DNA from: Reticulitermes speratus
Lineage: Eukaryota; Arthropoda; Insecta; Blattodea; Rhinotermitidae
Reading direction: 5' to 3'
Length of the DNA stretch: 64,000 nt
NCBI GenBank assembly: GCA_021186555.1
Contig: JAJKFL010000006.1
Location: forward strand, 40,235,478 to 40,299,477
A program made the translations under genes and the position numbers. Of the stretch, positions 20,351 to 31,482 are shown one piece after another. The notes under the pieces were generated by a model. That model searched no databases. It saw only the letters and a program-made list of their open reading frames with translations, and was not told the origin of the DNA. Numbering within the stretch: position 1 is the stretch's first letter; every line of letters starts with the position of its first letter.

Positions 20351-21155
20351 CACACAAATTCGTAATTAAAAAATCCTTCATGGCTGTGGCATTTACGGTA
20401 AATAACGCGACAAGCTTATCGCCTGACTACCAGCATCGTGCGTTGTAGTACTTCTCTTCGCTCGCTAGCTTGGTACACAAACAAGCTGTGCTGACGGCCA
20501 CAGGCGTTGAGAGAGAGAGAGGAGGCTGCTGGGAAATAATATTGCCTTTTCATTCTATCTCTGCCATTACGCCACACACACGCGCTTGAAACAGGGAAGC
20601 ATAGCAGGCAATACTCCTAATGCCTAGCTGTTTAGCAAATGCGTTATGCAAGCTGTATAAAACACGAAGTAATGATGTTCGGGAGGAAGGGGTGGGGGTA
20701 ATTTACAAGTTTTCTCTCTTTTTGAACAGAGGAGGGGGATGTCATTTCTTCCATTTCAGTGGTGTGGCGTCGCCGTACTGGCCAAACGGAAGAATTCAAC
20801 ATTATACTTATCATACACCGGCCGGAAACTGAAAATAGATTTACTGGTGTTCTGAAATCGTTTCATTGACCACATCATCCAAAAGTGAAACCTCACTCCG
20901 AAATATTTTTGTAAGACCGTTCACGAGATTATATATTGTCATGAAGGGGGTTCATGGGAAGTAACATGTTGAGGGTCGCTGCCCTGGGCATTCTTCCAAA
21001 AGAGCAACCGCGTCTGCCCAGGCCGTCACAATTTCTCTGCATTTAGCCCACTTGTCGCCACATGACACAACATGGGCCCTGTACAAACTACTGTATAATA
21101 TACATACAACATACACTTTACTGTTTAAACGTAAAGGTCAAAGAGTAAAGTTCAT
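20351..21155. other. Unannotated spacer
   Basis: No recognised gene. There is a GAGA microsatellite at 20510-20521 and a GGAGGAAGGGGTGGGGG tract near 20680. Confidence 0.5.
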
Positions 21156-21164
21156 CCTAGAACA

Positions 21165-21362
21165 AACCATGATGGCACATACGGGGAGTACAGGTATAGT
21201 ACCACTCTTTCTTTAACCTCGGCGCTAGAATGGGTGGGTGGTCAACGCCACGCCCCAGCCGCTTTACGCCTGGGAAAGAAACCCGGTCCCATTGTACAGA
21301 AGGATGGGCGGGCCCCAGGGTCGGTATGGAGCGGTGCAAAAAATCTCGACCCCCCCCCCCCC
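21165..21362 (-). mobile_element. SINE-D copy
   Basis: On the minus strand: the GGGGCCCGCCCATCCTTCTG block, ACCGGGTTTCTTTCCCAGGC, GTAAAGCGGCTGGGGCGTGG, and GCCGAGGTTAAAGAAAGAGT near its 3' end. The head is lost in a C/G homopolymer at 21351-21364. Confidence 0.7.
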
Positions 21363-21364
21363 CC

Positions 21365-21535
21365 AACGGGATTTTTTTTTTTGTTTTTTCTGTCCCTTCT
21401 TTTTCGTTTGATTCAGTTTTGTACTTTTAAATCCTTCCGTCCTTCATGTCACTTATGTTCCATACTACTGTCCTTATACAACAAACAAACATTCATGCCC
21501 CGGCGGGATTCGAACTCAATCCCAGCAAGCAAACT
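21365..21535 (-). mobile_element. SINE-A head with alternative tail (A2)
   Basis: On the minus strand a B box TTCGAATCCCGCCGGGGCAT leads into a tail that differs from the usual SINE-A: TGTTGTATAAGGACAGTAGT, then AAGTGACATGAAGGACGGAA and GGATTTAAAAGTAC, ending in an A-rich run. The same tail follows a SINE-A head at 57036-57345, so this is a second tail type on one head. Confidence 0.7.
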
Positions 21536-23520
21536 TTTTAATATTGAAGGGAAATGGATTTTTACCACTGTGTATAAAGGTTTTTTTTAGAAGTGCGGCG
21601 ATAATACGTGGTACCTTGAAATTGGTCAATACTGCTGCCTTTCGCCAAATCTTGGCTATGCACCATTCAAGTCATCCTCTGCCCTATGCTGTGGGCTCTA
21701 ATCTCAGACGATGTAAAAGAGTAATTGAATAGCCAAACAATCAATCAATAAATCACTGAATAACTACGCATCTGTTTCCAGGAACAATTTTATTTTCCGT
21801 CTGCAGCTACAATTATAGTGTTAACAACGAATTGTAACGTCAGTACATACAACAAATACGTCACGATACCTGCAGCACCGCTTGGCGGATATGGCGCCGT
21901 CCTGGTGGCGGGTAATAGAAACATCCTCTAGTTGCGTGGGGTGACCATTCTGTTAACTACGCTCCTTTTCCACCAGCGTGTTAGCAGCTGTTGCCACGAG
22001 CGGCGCTGCCGTTCGCTGCTGCCCCCGACCCCTCAGTCTGTAGATGTAATGGACGTACAGGAAGAAGTTCTTAAGTTTGCATTGTTGCACAAGAGAAATT
22101 ATAAAAAGAAAAAAGTGTTTTCAATAAATTTCTTGCACACTGTCTCCCATTCATAGTTTTTTCTTGTTTATTGCTGTAAGAGACGATCTTGAGTCCTAAT
22201 TGGCGGGCAGCTGCTCTATTTCAGTAATAAATAATCCCGTGTCGAATGAATCAAGAGTTGATTGCTCCCACAATTTTAGAAAAGTGCGAACTAGATGACG
22301 ACACAGCATCGTCCCGATCAGAGCAGTGCGTGATAGACCAGCTCGTACAAACTGCACGACTGTTCACAACGCCTCTCACCTAGCAGCGCGGCATCAAACA
22401 GCCACTGTCAGCCGCGGGGAAACGCTGGTCGCCGCGACTGGCAGCGTTAGCGGCGCCGTGACTTGACAGCAGCGCTGCGGATATAGTAGCGGACGCTCGT
22501 GGAAATACGTCCATTTGAACCAAAGTATCTCTAGCAGCGCTGCCCATACCCACGACAGCGCTGCTAAAAACCGCTTGTGGCGATTCTGAACCCCACTGAA
22601 TTAGCTAGCACCTTGCTTCCAGAATTCGACTTCACGTACCGCTTTGCAGTGATGATGTAACTTTATCTCAAACCACATGCTGTCATTTGCTATGAACATG
22701 TACTTTTAATTTTAAACGCAAAGTTTATTCACTATATGCAAAGGAAAATTTGTGCAAAATGAAGCCATCAAGATGTCATTTAAGGCCTTTTAGACCTGCG
22801 TCTGACAACGTACGAACTGTCTGACGCATCCCTGTTCGGAACCGCTGGTCTCAAGGGAACGATCGTGAAATACTAATTTGGACATGACAAATATACAAAG
22901 AGCAGATGAACACGTTTTCGGCACGCTTTGTACTACGCGAAACTTGTGAAGTCTTTACGTGAAAAGAATCTGAGGAAATATTTCACATTTCTGGATAGCC
23001 CTCTAGGGGTGTACAAACCGTACGTGCAATGACCAAGGAACAGCTAGTTGTAGCTGTCAGTACAGACAGACGATAGAAGGCAGTGGGGAGCCCACATGGA
23101 AAGCTTCCTACGAGAGAATTACAGTACAGACCCGGGGAAAATGAAATGCTGGGAGACCTGAAAGAAGATGGATAAGAAAATAATAGGAATTATTGATGTC
23201 TTGGTAAGTATGGTCTTAATACAGTTTATCACAGGAGGGAATTACGGCTGAATAGTAACGTGGCTAAACCGCAATGAGGCAAAAGCTACGTTGAGCAAAT
23301 GGCGGATTTTCAGTGAAATGCGAAAGAAATAAAACTGTGTTGCTTCCATAGCAACCAGTCAGAGACATTTTCAGTCGGAGAAACACAACAAGGAAAGCAG
23401 AAAATCAAGGTCCACACACACACACACACACAAATATCTTAATAAACTCGAAAAACATTTAAAAATCGTACACTATAACGAAGAATTAAATTGAATATTT
23501 AAATAATAGCTAATTAGCTA
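21536..23520. other. Spacer, partly GC-rich
   Basis: Nearly 2 kb without a supported gene. From 22300 to 22600 the DNA is GC-rich, with the palindromic core CAGCGCTG repeated at least three times (near 22470, 22532 and 22556). I cannot assign it to a family. A CA microsatellite lies at 23415-23432. Confidence 0.45.
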
Positions 23521-23524
23521 CATG

Positions 23525-23775
23525 GACCAGAGTCCTTCTTAAGAAGTCAATAGTTCATCAGCTAGTCAAGAAATTAGCCGCATTTTATGAAACCCGAATG
23601 TTCATTACCGTGTTTATAAAAGCCCGCCACTTGCCCCTTTCCTGAGCCATATCAATTCAGGATGTTCCGTCCTATGGTATTTCTTAAGATTCATTTCAAT
23701 ATTATCGTCTCATCCACGTGTAGTTCTTCAAACTGGTCTCTTTGCTTCAGGTTTCCCCACCAATTAAAATACATG
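23525..23775 (-). pseudogene. Non-LTR retrotransposon 3' UTR fragment
   Basis: On the minus strand this matches the tail of the 15.2-kb element: GGTGGGGAAACCTGAAGCAA, then GGTTTCATAAAATGCGG and TTCTTGACTAGCTGATGAAC, with AAGAAGGACTCTG at the end. Non-coding relic. Confidence 0.7.
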
Positions 23776-24036
23776 CTTATTATTTAAATTGTTTGTAATA
23801 ATTGGGGGGGGGGGTATTTATGATTATTCTATCGAACCTTAAGGAAAAGACGTTTCGGGGCACAGTCCCATTGCACAGAGCACTATTGTACCCATAGACG
23901 GTGGGAAAAGATAGTTCATATCATTATTACGGATTGGTGTTAACTCGGACAGCGTTAATGCGCAGGACGCCACCTACATAACACATAACATGCCGGGTTA
24001 TGAATAATGCGGTGCGGTGCGGAGGAGCAATAAAGT

Positions 24037-24285
24037 GCAGTGGTGTAGCTAGGGTGGGGCGAGTGGTGCAGTCGTCACGGGCAGGAGAGCCCAAGGGGTG
24101 GCAAAATGAATACTTTAAATAGGGGGAAAATTTGATTTTCTGCTCTCCACAAATTTTAAATTATTCAGACAAATTAAATGTAATTCAATAATTGTTATAT
24201 CTTTAAGTTCGTAATTTTTGTCAGGGGCGGTCATTGTTATTGCAAGCCCCGGGCTTCCAAAACCCTGGCTACGCCACCGATACAG
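24037..24285. mobile_element. Short DNA-transposon-like element (MITE)
   Basis: The left end CAGTGGTGTAGCTAGGG and the right end, read inward, TCGGTGGCGTAGCCAGGG, form imperfect inverted repeats enclosing about 210 AT-rich bases. I did not find a convincing target-site duplication. It lies just downstream of the ETS stop codon and may be inside the 3' UTR. Confidence 0.6.
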
Positions 24286-24425
24286 CAAACCCAAACTGTA
24301 ACGGTTCGCTTCGGCGATGTCAGTCGATTGAATCATCCGCCACCAAGGCGACATTTGCTTTCCAAGCGGAAGTGCTAGTCGGCGAATGACCTAGCATGAG
24401 CGAAAGAAGTTAAACGAATTACACC

Positions 24426-25020
24426 TCAGCACACACAGCTGTCTACGCTAAGACAATGGAACGCCGGCGGGTCGAGCTTGTGTGGAGCTGCATTATCTTG
24501 CGAGCTCCCGCGGCCGGGCCCAAGTTTGCCTGTACCGCTATCTGCTGCCGGACTATGTACACTAGAGTTCAGAGCAGCATCGCCAGAAGCTTTGCTGCCA
24601 TCTAAATAGCTAGGCTTTTGTGACATGCTGCCATCTATCGACAGATCTTGCACACTGCTACGCGCATAGCTCGCCTGGAGCTCAGTGTTGATATTGCTGG
24701 GATGATGTGGATATGACGAACGGGTTCCTGTAGGAGGCGGAAGAGGCCCCCCTGTTCATTGTTGGCTGGGGCACCGGTCGCCAGATACTGTTGGAAGTGA
24801 TGTAGCGGGGTGTAGCCCCCGACCGGACCACTGGCACCACTATACATGGCCAGCATGTCGCCGTACATGGAATCCGCCCCACTAGAAGTCGCTGGGGTTC
24901 CTCCTCGCGCGTGATGCAAGCCGTGGCTGCTGCTGCCGCCTTCAGAACCAGCACTTCCATATGCAGCCATGTTGAACAGCGCATCGGGGTCGCACACGAA
25001 CTTGTATACGTAGCGCTCAC
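24426..25020 (-). CDS. Ets96B: PEA3-type ETS factor, last coding exon (with apparent frameshift)
   Basis: The exon starts after an acceptor CATTCGCAG (minus strand) at 25020 and continues the ETS domain in phase 1: GERYVYKFVCDPDALFNM, the hallmark end of the PEA3-group ETS domain. Then comes a Gly/Ser/His-rich tail (AAYGSAGSEGGSSS). In frame 1 the tail soon drifts into unlikely sequence and stops at 24635. In the neighbouring frame the text continues in the same Ser/Pro-rich style to a TGA at 24426-24428, with SSVQDLSIDGSMSQKPSYLD and KLDPPAFHCLSVDSCVC. The switch point is the C6 run at 24747-24752 on the plus strand; one extra base there joins the frames. I therefore give the end as 24426. 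It is either an assembly homopolymer error or a real truncating allele. Confidence 0.85.
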
Positions 25021-25399
25021 CTGCGAATGGGCGTGCGTGATATTGAGTATTGCTCCGTGCAGATGTCCAGTGCTGCTGTGTGAATCACACTGCCACGCAG
25101 ATTGCTTATCTCGTGCATATTTGCTGCAGCCACATTCATGCACAAATACGTGCTAAAACAACAAAAGAAAGGTGCCAAGTATGGGATTCCGTTCATTGAA
25201 GCCCAGCAGTCAAAATGAAGAAGGCGCAAACATGGGACAAAGCGTGCAGGAAACAAAGGCGCAAACATGCACATTACAATTACGGTATTAGTTTGGGATG
25301 CTATCAATTTGACACTATCCAACCCGTTGTGTATATATAATTACATAAATAACACTACGTATTCCTTCTGACCCAACCTATATTTATTTTTTTTCAAAC

Positions 25400-25445
25400 A
25401 CTACATGTTGCGATCAAGGCCGATCATCGTCTGGTGTTTATTCAT
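25400..25445 (-). repeat. Dispersed stem-loop motif copy
   Basis: Minus strand: GACGATGATCGGCCTTGATC followed by GCAACATGTAGTG. It is a close relative of the copies at 26418 and 60085 with one change in the GAAAC block (GCAAC). Confidence 0.55.
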
Positions 25446-25504
25446 ACAAAAACTTAAAAACTGAAGGTAAAAATGTAAAATTTTGAAGAAATCTCACAAA
25501 TGAT

Positions 25505-25735
25505 ATAAAATATACCTTGATTTCAGGCTTCCGCCGCGATGTTGATGAGATCTGCGCTCTTCTGGGATATTACGCGGCGTCGTATGGTAATTGTTTACCG
25601 ACGTTTCGGGACAACGTATCGTCCCATCTTCACGGGTCAAGAATCCGAGTAGGATAGAAAGCCAGCAACTTATAACGTAGATTCTGGAAAGTACGGCAGG
25701 GTAGCAATCAGTAGGCGTGATGACAGCCAATAGGG
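25505..25735 (-). repeat. Repeat carrying the stem-loop motif (family M1)
   Basis: Minus strand: GTGAAGATGGGACGATACGT, then TGTCCCGAAACGTCGGTAAA. The stem GGGAC/GTCCC sits directly before GAAACGTC. It continues with CCCAGAAGAGCGCAGATCTC and CATCGCGGCGGAAGCCTGAA. The same series occurs at 29790-29940 and as an inverted pair at 48830-49055. Confidence 0.75.
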
Positions 25736-26010
25736 TAGAACCAGGGTGAGAAAGGGGTGGATAGAGACATCGTAAAGCTGCTGGGGGTACCGAGAATGCA
25801 AACAGCTAAGACAGCTGGTAAAAACATATATGGAACTGACTAACAATGACGTGTAATTCTTGATGGTGTGTCGCTTAACACAAAAGATGTGGTGCATAAC
25901 ATAAAACTTAAAATTTAAATATTTAGGATGCTAGTTCCTAATTAAGTATTAAGATGATGTTTTAAACTTCTCCTCTTCTATTTAAGCTTTTGAATCCATT
26001 ATTTAAATCC

Positions 26011-26289
26011 ATTATTTAAAACCGCCGATCCCAGTGGCCGCGCGGTCTAAGGCGTGGGTCTGCGGCCCTCGTTTACTGGGATTGCGGGTTCGAATCCCGC
26101 CGAGGGCATGGATGTCTGTCTCTTGTGAGTGTTGTGTGTTGTCAGGTAGAGGTCTCTGCGACGGGCTGGTCACTCGTCCAGAGGAGTCCTACCGAGTTTG
26201 ATGTGTCTGAGTGTGATCGTGAAGCTTCGAAAATTGAGGCGGCCTAGGCCCCAAGGGGCTGTCGAGCAATTAAAAAAAATTATTTAAAA
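26011..26289 (+). mobile_element. SINE-A full copy with 11-bp TSD
   Basis: The SINE (26022-26278) is flanked by the perfect repeat ATTATTTAAAA (26011-26021 and 26279-26289). It has the head GATCCCAGTGGCCGCGCGGT, B box GGGTTCGAATCCCGCC, the block GGTAGAGGTCTCTGCGACGG and the end GGCGGCCTAGGCCCCAAGGG before an A-rich tail. Confidence 0.93.
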
Positions 26290-26399
26290 ACATCCAATGT
26301 CAGTCGAGTTTAGCTGTCTACTTCAAAGTACGTCGGTGTAGGCCCAGTTACGATTACGCATTTTGCACTATATTTGTTACATTTTTACTTTGAGTATTT

Positions 26400-26515
26400 A
26401 AGTTTTTGTATAAACAAACACCTGATGATGATCGGCTTGATCGAAACATGTAGTTTTTGAAAAAATAATAACAAATAAAAGTTGTGTCAGACGGAATACG
26501 TAGTGTTATTTGTGT
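26400..26515 (+). repeat. Dispersed stem-loop motif copy (family M2)
   Basis: ACCTGATGATGATCGGCTTG followed by ATCGAAACATGTAG. GATC pairs with GATC across a GGCTT loop, directly before GAAAC. The flank TCAGACGGAATACGTAGTGT and TATTTGTGTTGAGA is shared with the copy at 60085-60195, so the motif travels inside a larger repeat. Confidence 0.75.
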
Positions 26516-26652
26516 TGAGATATCGCTGCTAGATAGACTATTCCTAGCAATTCACTCAGAGCGTCGTTAAAACACACATAAAATAAAGTCTGGGAGATGT
26601 CAAGTCTATCAAGGTTTTCGTAGAAAACTAGTGCCTGCATCTGCAGTGTATG

Positions 26653-27192
26653 AGTCTTATAACCTGCAGATGCACCAATATCTCCAGATAAGTCTTATAA
26701 CCTGCAGATGCACCAATATCTCCAGACAAGTCTTATAACCTGCAGATGCACCAATATCTCCAGATAAGTCTTATAACCTGCAGATGCACCAATATCTCCA
26801 GAAAGTCTTATAACCTGCAGATGCACCAATATCTCCAGGACCAAGTTCTTATAACCTGCAGATGCACCATAGCTCCAGACAAGTCTTATAACCTGCAGAT
26901 GCACCAATATCTCCAGACAAGTCTTATAACCTGCAGATGCACCAATATCTCCAGACAAGTCTTATAACCTGCAGATGCCCAATATCTCCAGACAAGTCTT
27001 ATAACCTGCAGATGCACCAATATCTCCAGACAAGTCTTATAACCTGCAGATGCACCAATATCTCCAGACAAGTCTTATAACCTGCAGATGCACCAATATC
27101 TCCAGACAAGTCTTATAACCTGCAGATGCACCAATATCTCCAGACAAGTCTTATAACCTGCAGATGCACCAATAGCTCCAGACAAGTCTTAT
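26653..27192. repeat. 38-bp minisatellite, about 14 copies
   Basis: Unit AGTCTTATAACCTGCAGATG then CACCAATATCTCCAGACA. Most copies are identical. A few have single-base deletions (near 26801 and 26978), a small insertion near 26838, and AGCTCC for ATCTCC near 26871 and in the last copy. It lies within the 3.4-kb ETS intron. Apparent open frames here are array artefacts. Confidence 0.97.
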
Positions 27193-27221
27193 CAGTCATT
27201 TCTGCTTTGAGAACACTCGTC

Positions 27222-27520
27222 CTTGGTCAGCATAGCTCAGTCGGTATAGCGATTCGCTAAGGGCTGTGGATGGTCCGGGGATCGAATCCCGGTGGAGGCG
27301 AGATTTTCCGCACCCGTCCAGACCGGCCCTGGGTCCCACCCAGCCTTTTGTAAAATGGGTACCGGTTCTCTTTCCCGGAGGTAAAGCGGGCAGGGAGTGG
27401 CATCGAACACCCAACTCCATTTAGCGTCCGAAGTTAAAGAAAGAGTAGAGTTTACCTTTACTCTCCCTCTGGGCGTTCATAGACTGTTCTAGCGTTAACG
27501 TTACATTTACCTTTTACTCT
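27222..27520 (+). mobile_element. SINE-D, best complete copy
   Basis: tRNA-like head CATAGCTCAGTCGGTATAGC, B box GGGGATCGAATCCCGGTGG, then CGAGATTTTCCGCACCCGTC, GGTACCGGTTCTCTTTCCCG, GGTAAAGCGGGCAGGGAG, GAAGTTAAAGAAAGAGTAG and CTCTCCCTCTGGGCGTTCAT. It serves as the reference for the other SINE-D fragments listed. Confidence 0.88.
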
Positions 27521-27990
27521 GTAGATCTCCCTGGGTAGAAGAGACTTTGACCTTTGGATGGGGATGTTTTTTCCTCAGCGTTGGTTCCTACCTATGAAAT
27601 TATATGTCGTCACATTCCACAAGACTTTTAAGTTCAATATTCACCGCCATCAGAATACTGTCACATGCAGAGGTGCCCACAATGAGGCGTGTAAGGAAGA
27701 ACACAACAGAGTACAACAGCTCAGTACATGCAAAGAGATTGCAGGCAGAATGTGCTCAGGCAGCAGCAGTAAACACATAAAACAGTTTACAAGAAGTCAG
27801 CACATTACACTAAACCATATAACATTTTAATGTATTATATCAAAACTGGCCACCGGGCTAGCGTAAATAAAAAAAAAAAAGCTTTTCAGAAAATGTTGTA
27901 GATAAAATCAAAACACGTATTTTATGTTCAAGAACTTTTTCTGAAAATCGTGGCGTTTATGAGATAATATGGAAAAATATGGTACAGCCA
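27521..27990. other. Intron sequence without recognised features
   Basis: No gene or named repeat is seen. The right part (27880-27990) begins the decayed R1 copy. Confidence 0.45.
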
Positions 27991-28145
27991 GACAGGTCAC
28001 AGATGGCAGTAAATACGGCGCATGCGCTTTGCGTGCTGGGTAACTAAGGCTACAGACACACACTCAGAATATGTAATACTTATTGCTTTTTCACTGCAAA
28101 AATTGTTATGCGAAAACGCCTCATGTTACGTTTATACATAGGCTG
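27880..28145 (+). repeat. Dispersed repeat R1, copy 2
   Basis: TTCAGAAAATGTTGTAGATA, TATGGTACAGCCAGACAGGT, CGGCGCATGCGCTTTGCGTG and ACTAAGGCTACAGACACACA follow the order seen at 35040-35290. The GTCTGTC-containing 5' part is missing. Confidence 0.7.
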
Positions 28146-28383
28146 CATTCTTTGCGTTGTTAATATCTGATATTGTAAATCAGCCAGTGCATAGTTCTAA
28201 ACGAAGTGCTATGTAACAGTTCAGTTTGTTATTAAAACTCACACCTGTTTCTTGCAGAACTATCCGAATCTTTAAACATTATTTAGATTAGCATCTTCCT
28301 TCAAACGGTCAACATAACATAATAGAAAACGTGTATTTCGCAATGACGCCATGTTGTTAAAACTACAGAGGTTGGTGACTCAC

Positions 28384-28492
28384 CTGCCACCTTCTGCATG
28401 ATGCCCTTCTCGTAGTAGTAGCGTAGTGAGCGACTTAGTTTGTCGTAGTTCATCGCGGGCCGGTTCTTCTGAACGCCCCAGCGCCGCGCCAC
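28384..28492 (-). CDS. Ets96B: PEA3-type ETS factor, recognition-helix exon
   Basis: This 109-nt exon encodes the second part of the ETS winged-helix domain: [19 protein letters not shown], then [18 protein letters not shown]. The two Arg of SRSLRYYY are the base-contacting residues in ETS proteins generally. On the minus strand it is preceded by TTATTTCAG and followed by GTGAGTCACC, so it enters in phase 0 and leaves in phase 1, matching the neighbouring exons exactly. The sequence is typical of the ETV1/ETV4/ETV5 group. No changes in key residues are seen. Confidence 0.97.
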
Positions 28493-28839
28493 CTGAAATA
28501 AATAATCGTGATATGAATGAAGTGTCCTGGCTCTAGCGTGGCTCAGTCATTATTGTGTTCTACATGACTAGCTCAGTTCTGTTCCTTAAAAAGTAAAATG
28601 CAGACTTACAAAAGCACCACGCTTTCTGTGTCTGTGAGTCCTCATTGAAATTTTCGAATCACATGACCAGTTTCACCAAATATTGTATGAATGTTATTTT
28701 ATTGGAAGCCAACTCATTGTCAGCCATTTTGTTTTTGTAAATCTATAATACTAACATGGCGTAAGCGCGAAAACTTTAGGCGAGTACAAGATCAGCGCCA
28801 GTATTTTAGGATCGTCAAATTGTTTAACAACCAACTAAA

Positions 28840-29180
28840 TTCACACTTTATTTAAAACTATTTTATAGTTTTATTTATTTCTCTAAATTCCCCTACATAT
28901 GTTTCGGTCTGATTTCAGACCATATTCAGGGGGTCAAAAAAGTACACTTATAACACGTCCATATGTGTTCGTTCAATTGCATATGCAGTGTAGATCACTT
29001 ATGTCTAATCATGTAGGTTGTAATATCACTTTTAAAAACACAGGTTAAAATAGATTAAAATAGAATACGATTAAAATTGCAAAGCGCATAGTTTTAAATG
29101 AAATGTGCATTCAGTTGGTCGTTAAATATTGAATGAAAATGCACGGTGAATGTAAGATAAAATTAGTGAAATTGTGTTAG
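28840..29180 (-). repeat. Repeat carrying stem-loop motif (family M3)
   Basis: Minus strand: CCCTGAATATGGTCTGAAAT, then CAGACCGAAACATATGTAGG. GGTCTG pairs with CAGACC directly before GAAAC. Farther on, 29105-29165 contains GTGCATTCAGTTGG and GAAAATGCACGGTGAA, the single-copy form of the sequence that is palindromic at 55582-55753. Confidence 0.65.
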
Positions 29181-29785
29181 TTAAAGGATCATAGAAAAAT
29201 ATATTATTCTTATTACGATAATATCCTTAGGCATTAAAATAACAACATGGCGGCAGTGCGAAACTTTGTTTACCTTTCAGTCTGATCACGAATGAATTAT
29301 TGGAGCTAGGCAGGTGAAGTTTAATCATAAACGTAAATTATCAGGGTATGTATTTGTACCATTTATAAGACAATAATTACAAAGAGGTTGCATAACATTT
29401 AGGTTGTATAAAAAAAAAAGAAAGTAACTTATATAAAAACTGTAGGGGAAGGTCATAGTTTACCGGACGCTTAGAGTTTTGACGTTAGGGAACAAATTAA
29501 GGTGGAATTTTAAAATCTTATAATTTTAAGAAAATTACCTTTTTTTTCTGCGTGACTTGTATGTTTTCGATAAAGTCAATTGTTAGAGAACAAAGGAAAA
29601 ATATGTTTAAAAATATTTACATTTTCACTATTTCACAAATTGGCGTCTAGTATCAGACACTATCTCGTTTAAAATGTTTCCTCAGTTTAGAAAGTAACCT
29701 TCAGCCTTTCTCTATCTGAACGTCTTTTACGGGCATCACGTTGGTAATACAACGTATTTTCCTGAGCTCTACACTCTTCCATTCA
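29181..29785. other. Intron sequence without recognised features
   Basis: AT-rich, stop-rich and with no named repeat seen. Confidence 0.45.
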
Positions 29786-29789
29786 AGAC

Positions 29790-29945
29790 TTCTTGACCCT
29801 TGAAAATGGGACCGATAGGTTGTCCCGAAACTTCGTTACAGAACTACCAATCAACGCTGCGTAATATCCCAGAAGAGCTCAGATCTCATTTACATCGCGG
29901 CGGAAGCCTGAAATCAAATATATTTTCTTCATTATCGGTGCAGTT
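29790..29945 (+). repeat. Family M1 repeat with stem-loop motif
   Basis: CTTGAAAATGGGACCGATAG, then GTTGTCCCGAAACTTCGTTA, then ATCCCAGAAGAGCTCAGATC and CATCGCGGCGGAAGCCTGAA. It is the opposite orientation of 25505-25735, with stem GGGAC/GTCCC retained. Confidence 0.75.
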
Positions 29946-31480
29946 CTTATGGCCCAACCACTACAAGAAAAACAATGTATCCAGTCCTGGTCGAAAATTT
30001 CTGAGCAGCTGGTGCATGATGTTGGAACTGGTTCTGTTGAACCGCTGAACTGCAGCTTATTTTGAATAGTTTTTGAAGGTTTGAAATTTAGTTTTATACG
30101 CGTAATTTTATTGAGTTTATTTTTTCCAGCTTCCATCGTTGAGTTGAATAACGTCCCGTCCGCTTTGAATGTCCGAGAAGGGAGAAATGAATGCTTCTTT
30201 GGTAGTTTTTCCAGGTTATATAAAAAAAAAGGCCCACTTGTGATCTGTTAAAGCCAACATCTGTTTTAAACTATTTGACTCCGAAGTTTTCAAATATATT
30301 TCGGACGCCTTCTCGTAAGTTAGAGATGGAACTGTTTAGGAGCCCACGTCTCTGAGCATTAAAATTGTACGGCATTTTTAAACTTCCAGCTGCTTTATAT
30401 GTCAAAAAACAGGACTCCCTTTTTACTTAGCGGCATAAGTCAACTGAAGTTGTCCTTTGTGTGCCTGCCTACGATTACGTCTTCCGAACAATCGGTGAAA
30501 ATTCTCCGAAACAAAATAATGTAGGTTGAATTTTCACCAATCCCACTTCGTGCAATTTTGTTTACGTACTTCCAAGAGAACTCTTGGGGACTATAAAGAC
30601 ATCTGTTTCTTTTTTTACCCACATGTCCTTATTCCTAATCGTGCCTATGATAAGCTTTCTTTGACATTTTCTCCACTGATCTCCTTTTTTTTTAAAGCGG
30701 GCTGGCCCATCATTCTAAAATAAAAAAAATGACACTGCCTGAAAGAAATTAAACACCAAGACCAATTATACGTCCTGTAGTAAATAAAAAATGAGTAATA
30801 TATTCATTACTGTTAAAAGTTTCGAAGCCAGGTAGATTTCATTTTTTCGTAAAATTATATTTTAGAAAATTTGATATTATTCCGGTATACCAGAGGCCAC
30901 TCTGTCCGACATTAGACGAAAAACATGTAAGAAAAAAATGCCTGTTGTACATCCAGTAACGACTATTTTTTTATCCAATGGCGCAACAGCCCCTAATAGG
31001 CCAGGGCCTCCTCACCATCGAAGCAATTACCGCTATAACAAAATAATTCTGCGAATGGAGTGCGTAGTTGAAACAAGGCAAAAGAAATGCATTCAATAAT
31101 TATTTTACACATAACAGTCAGTTGATATGGTCTACCAAAATTAAACAACGTAGCTCGAAACGTATACAAAATATAAATACTCCATCACATTTTTCGAATG
31201 GCACAACGGGATTTCATTCCTCCAAATTTGGACTGTCCTCTGTGAAGAACAAAGGCAAAGCCCTGATGTTTGCAAATTGCCACTAACTAGCTCCAGTTCC
31301 ATGAGTTAAGCACTTTCCGATACTAGACAGTGCTCGGTACTATAAGACGTTTATCTACTATAAGCAAATAAACTGACACAAATATAAAATAAAACAAGAA
31401 TTATAATGTTCTATGAAATTGCAACACGAACTTGGACCCTTAACTTACATAACTTTAAAATCATAAATATCTGTCAGTGC
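29946..31480. other. Intron sequence, mostly unannotated
   Basis: No gene is supported. A short SINE-A tail fragment on the minus strand may lie at 30968-31022 (ATCCAATGGCGCAACAGCCC, then AGGCCAGGGCCTCCTC). The rest is AT-rich unique-looking DNA. Confidence 0.45.
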
Positions 31481-31482
31481 AA

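Larger units (their letters stand above)
25021..28383 (-). other. Intron between the second and third ETS exons seen
   Basis: A 3.36-kb intron with canonical GT (28383-28382) and AG (25022-25021) ends on the minus strand, phase 1. It contains motif copies, a SINE-A, the 38-bp minisatellite, a SINE-D and part of repeat R1, listed separately. Confidence 0.85.

Noticed and set aside
26653-27192. CRISPR-like appearance of regularly spaced repeats
   Set aside because: The units are contiguous tandem copies without unique spacers, in an insect intron with no cas genes.
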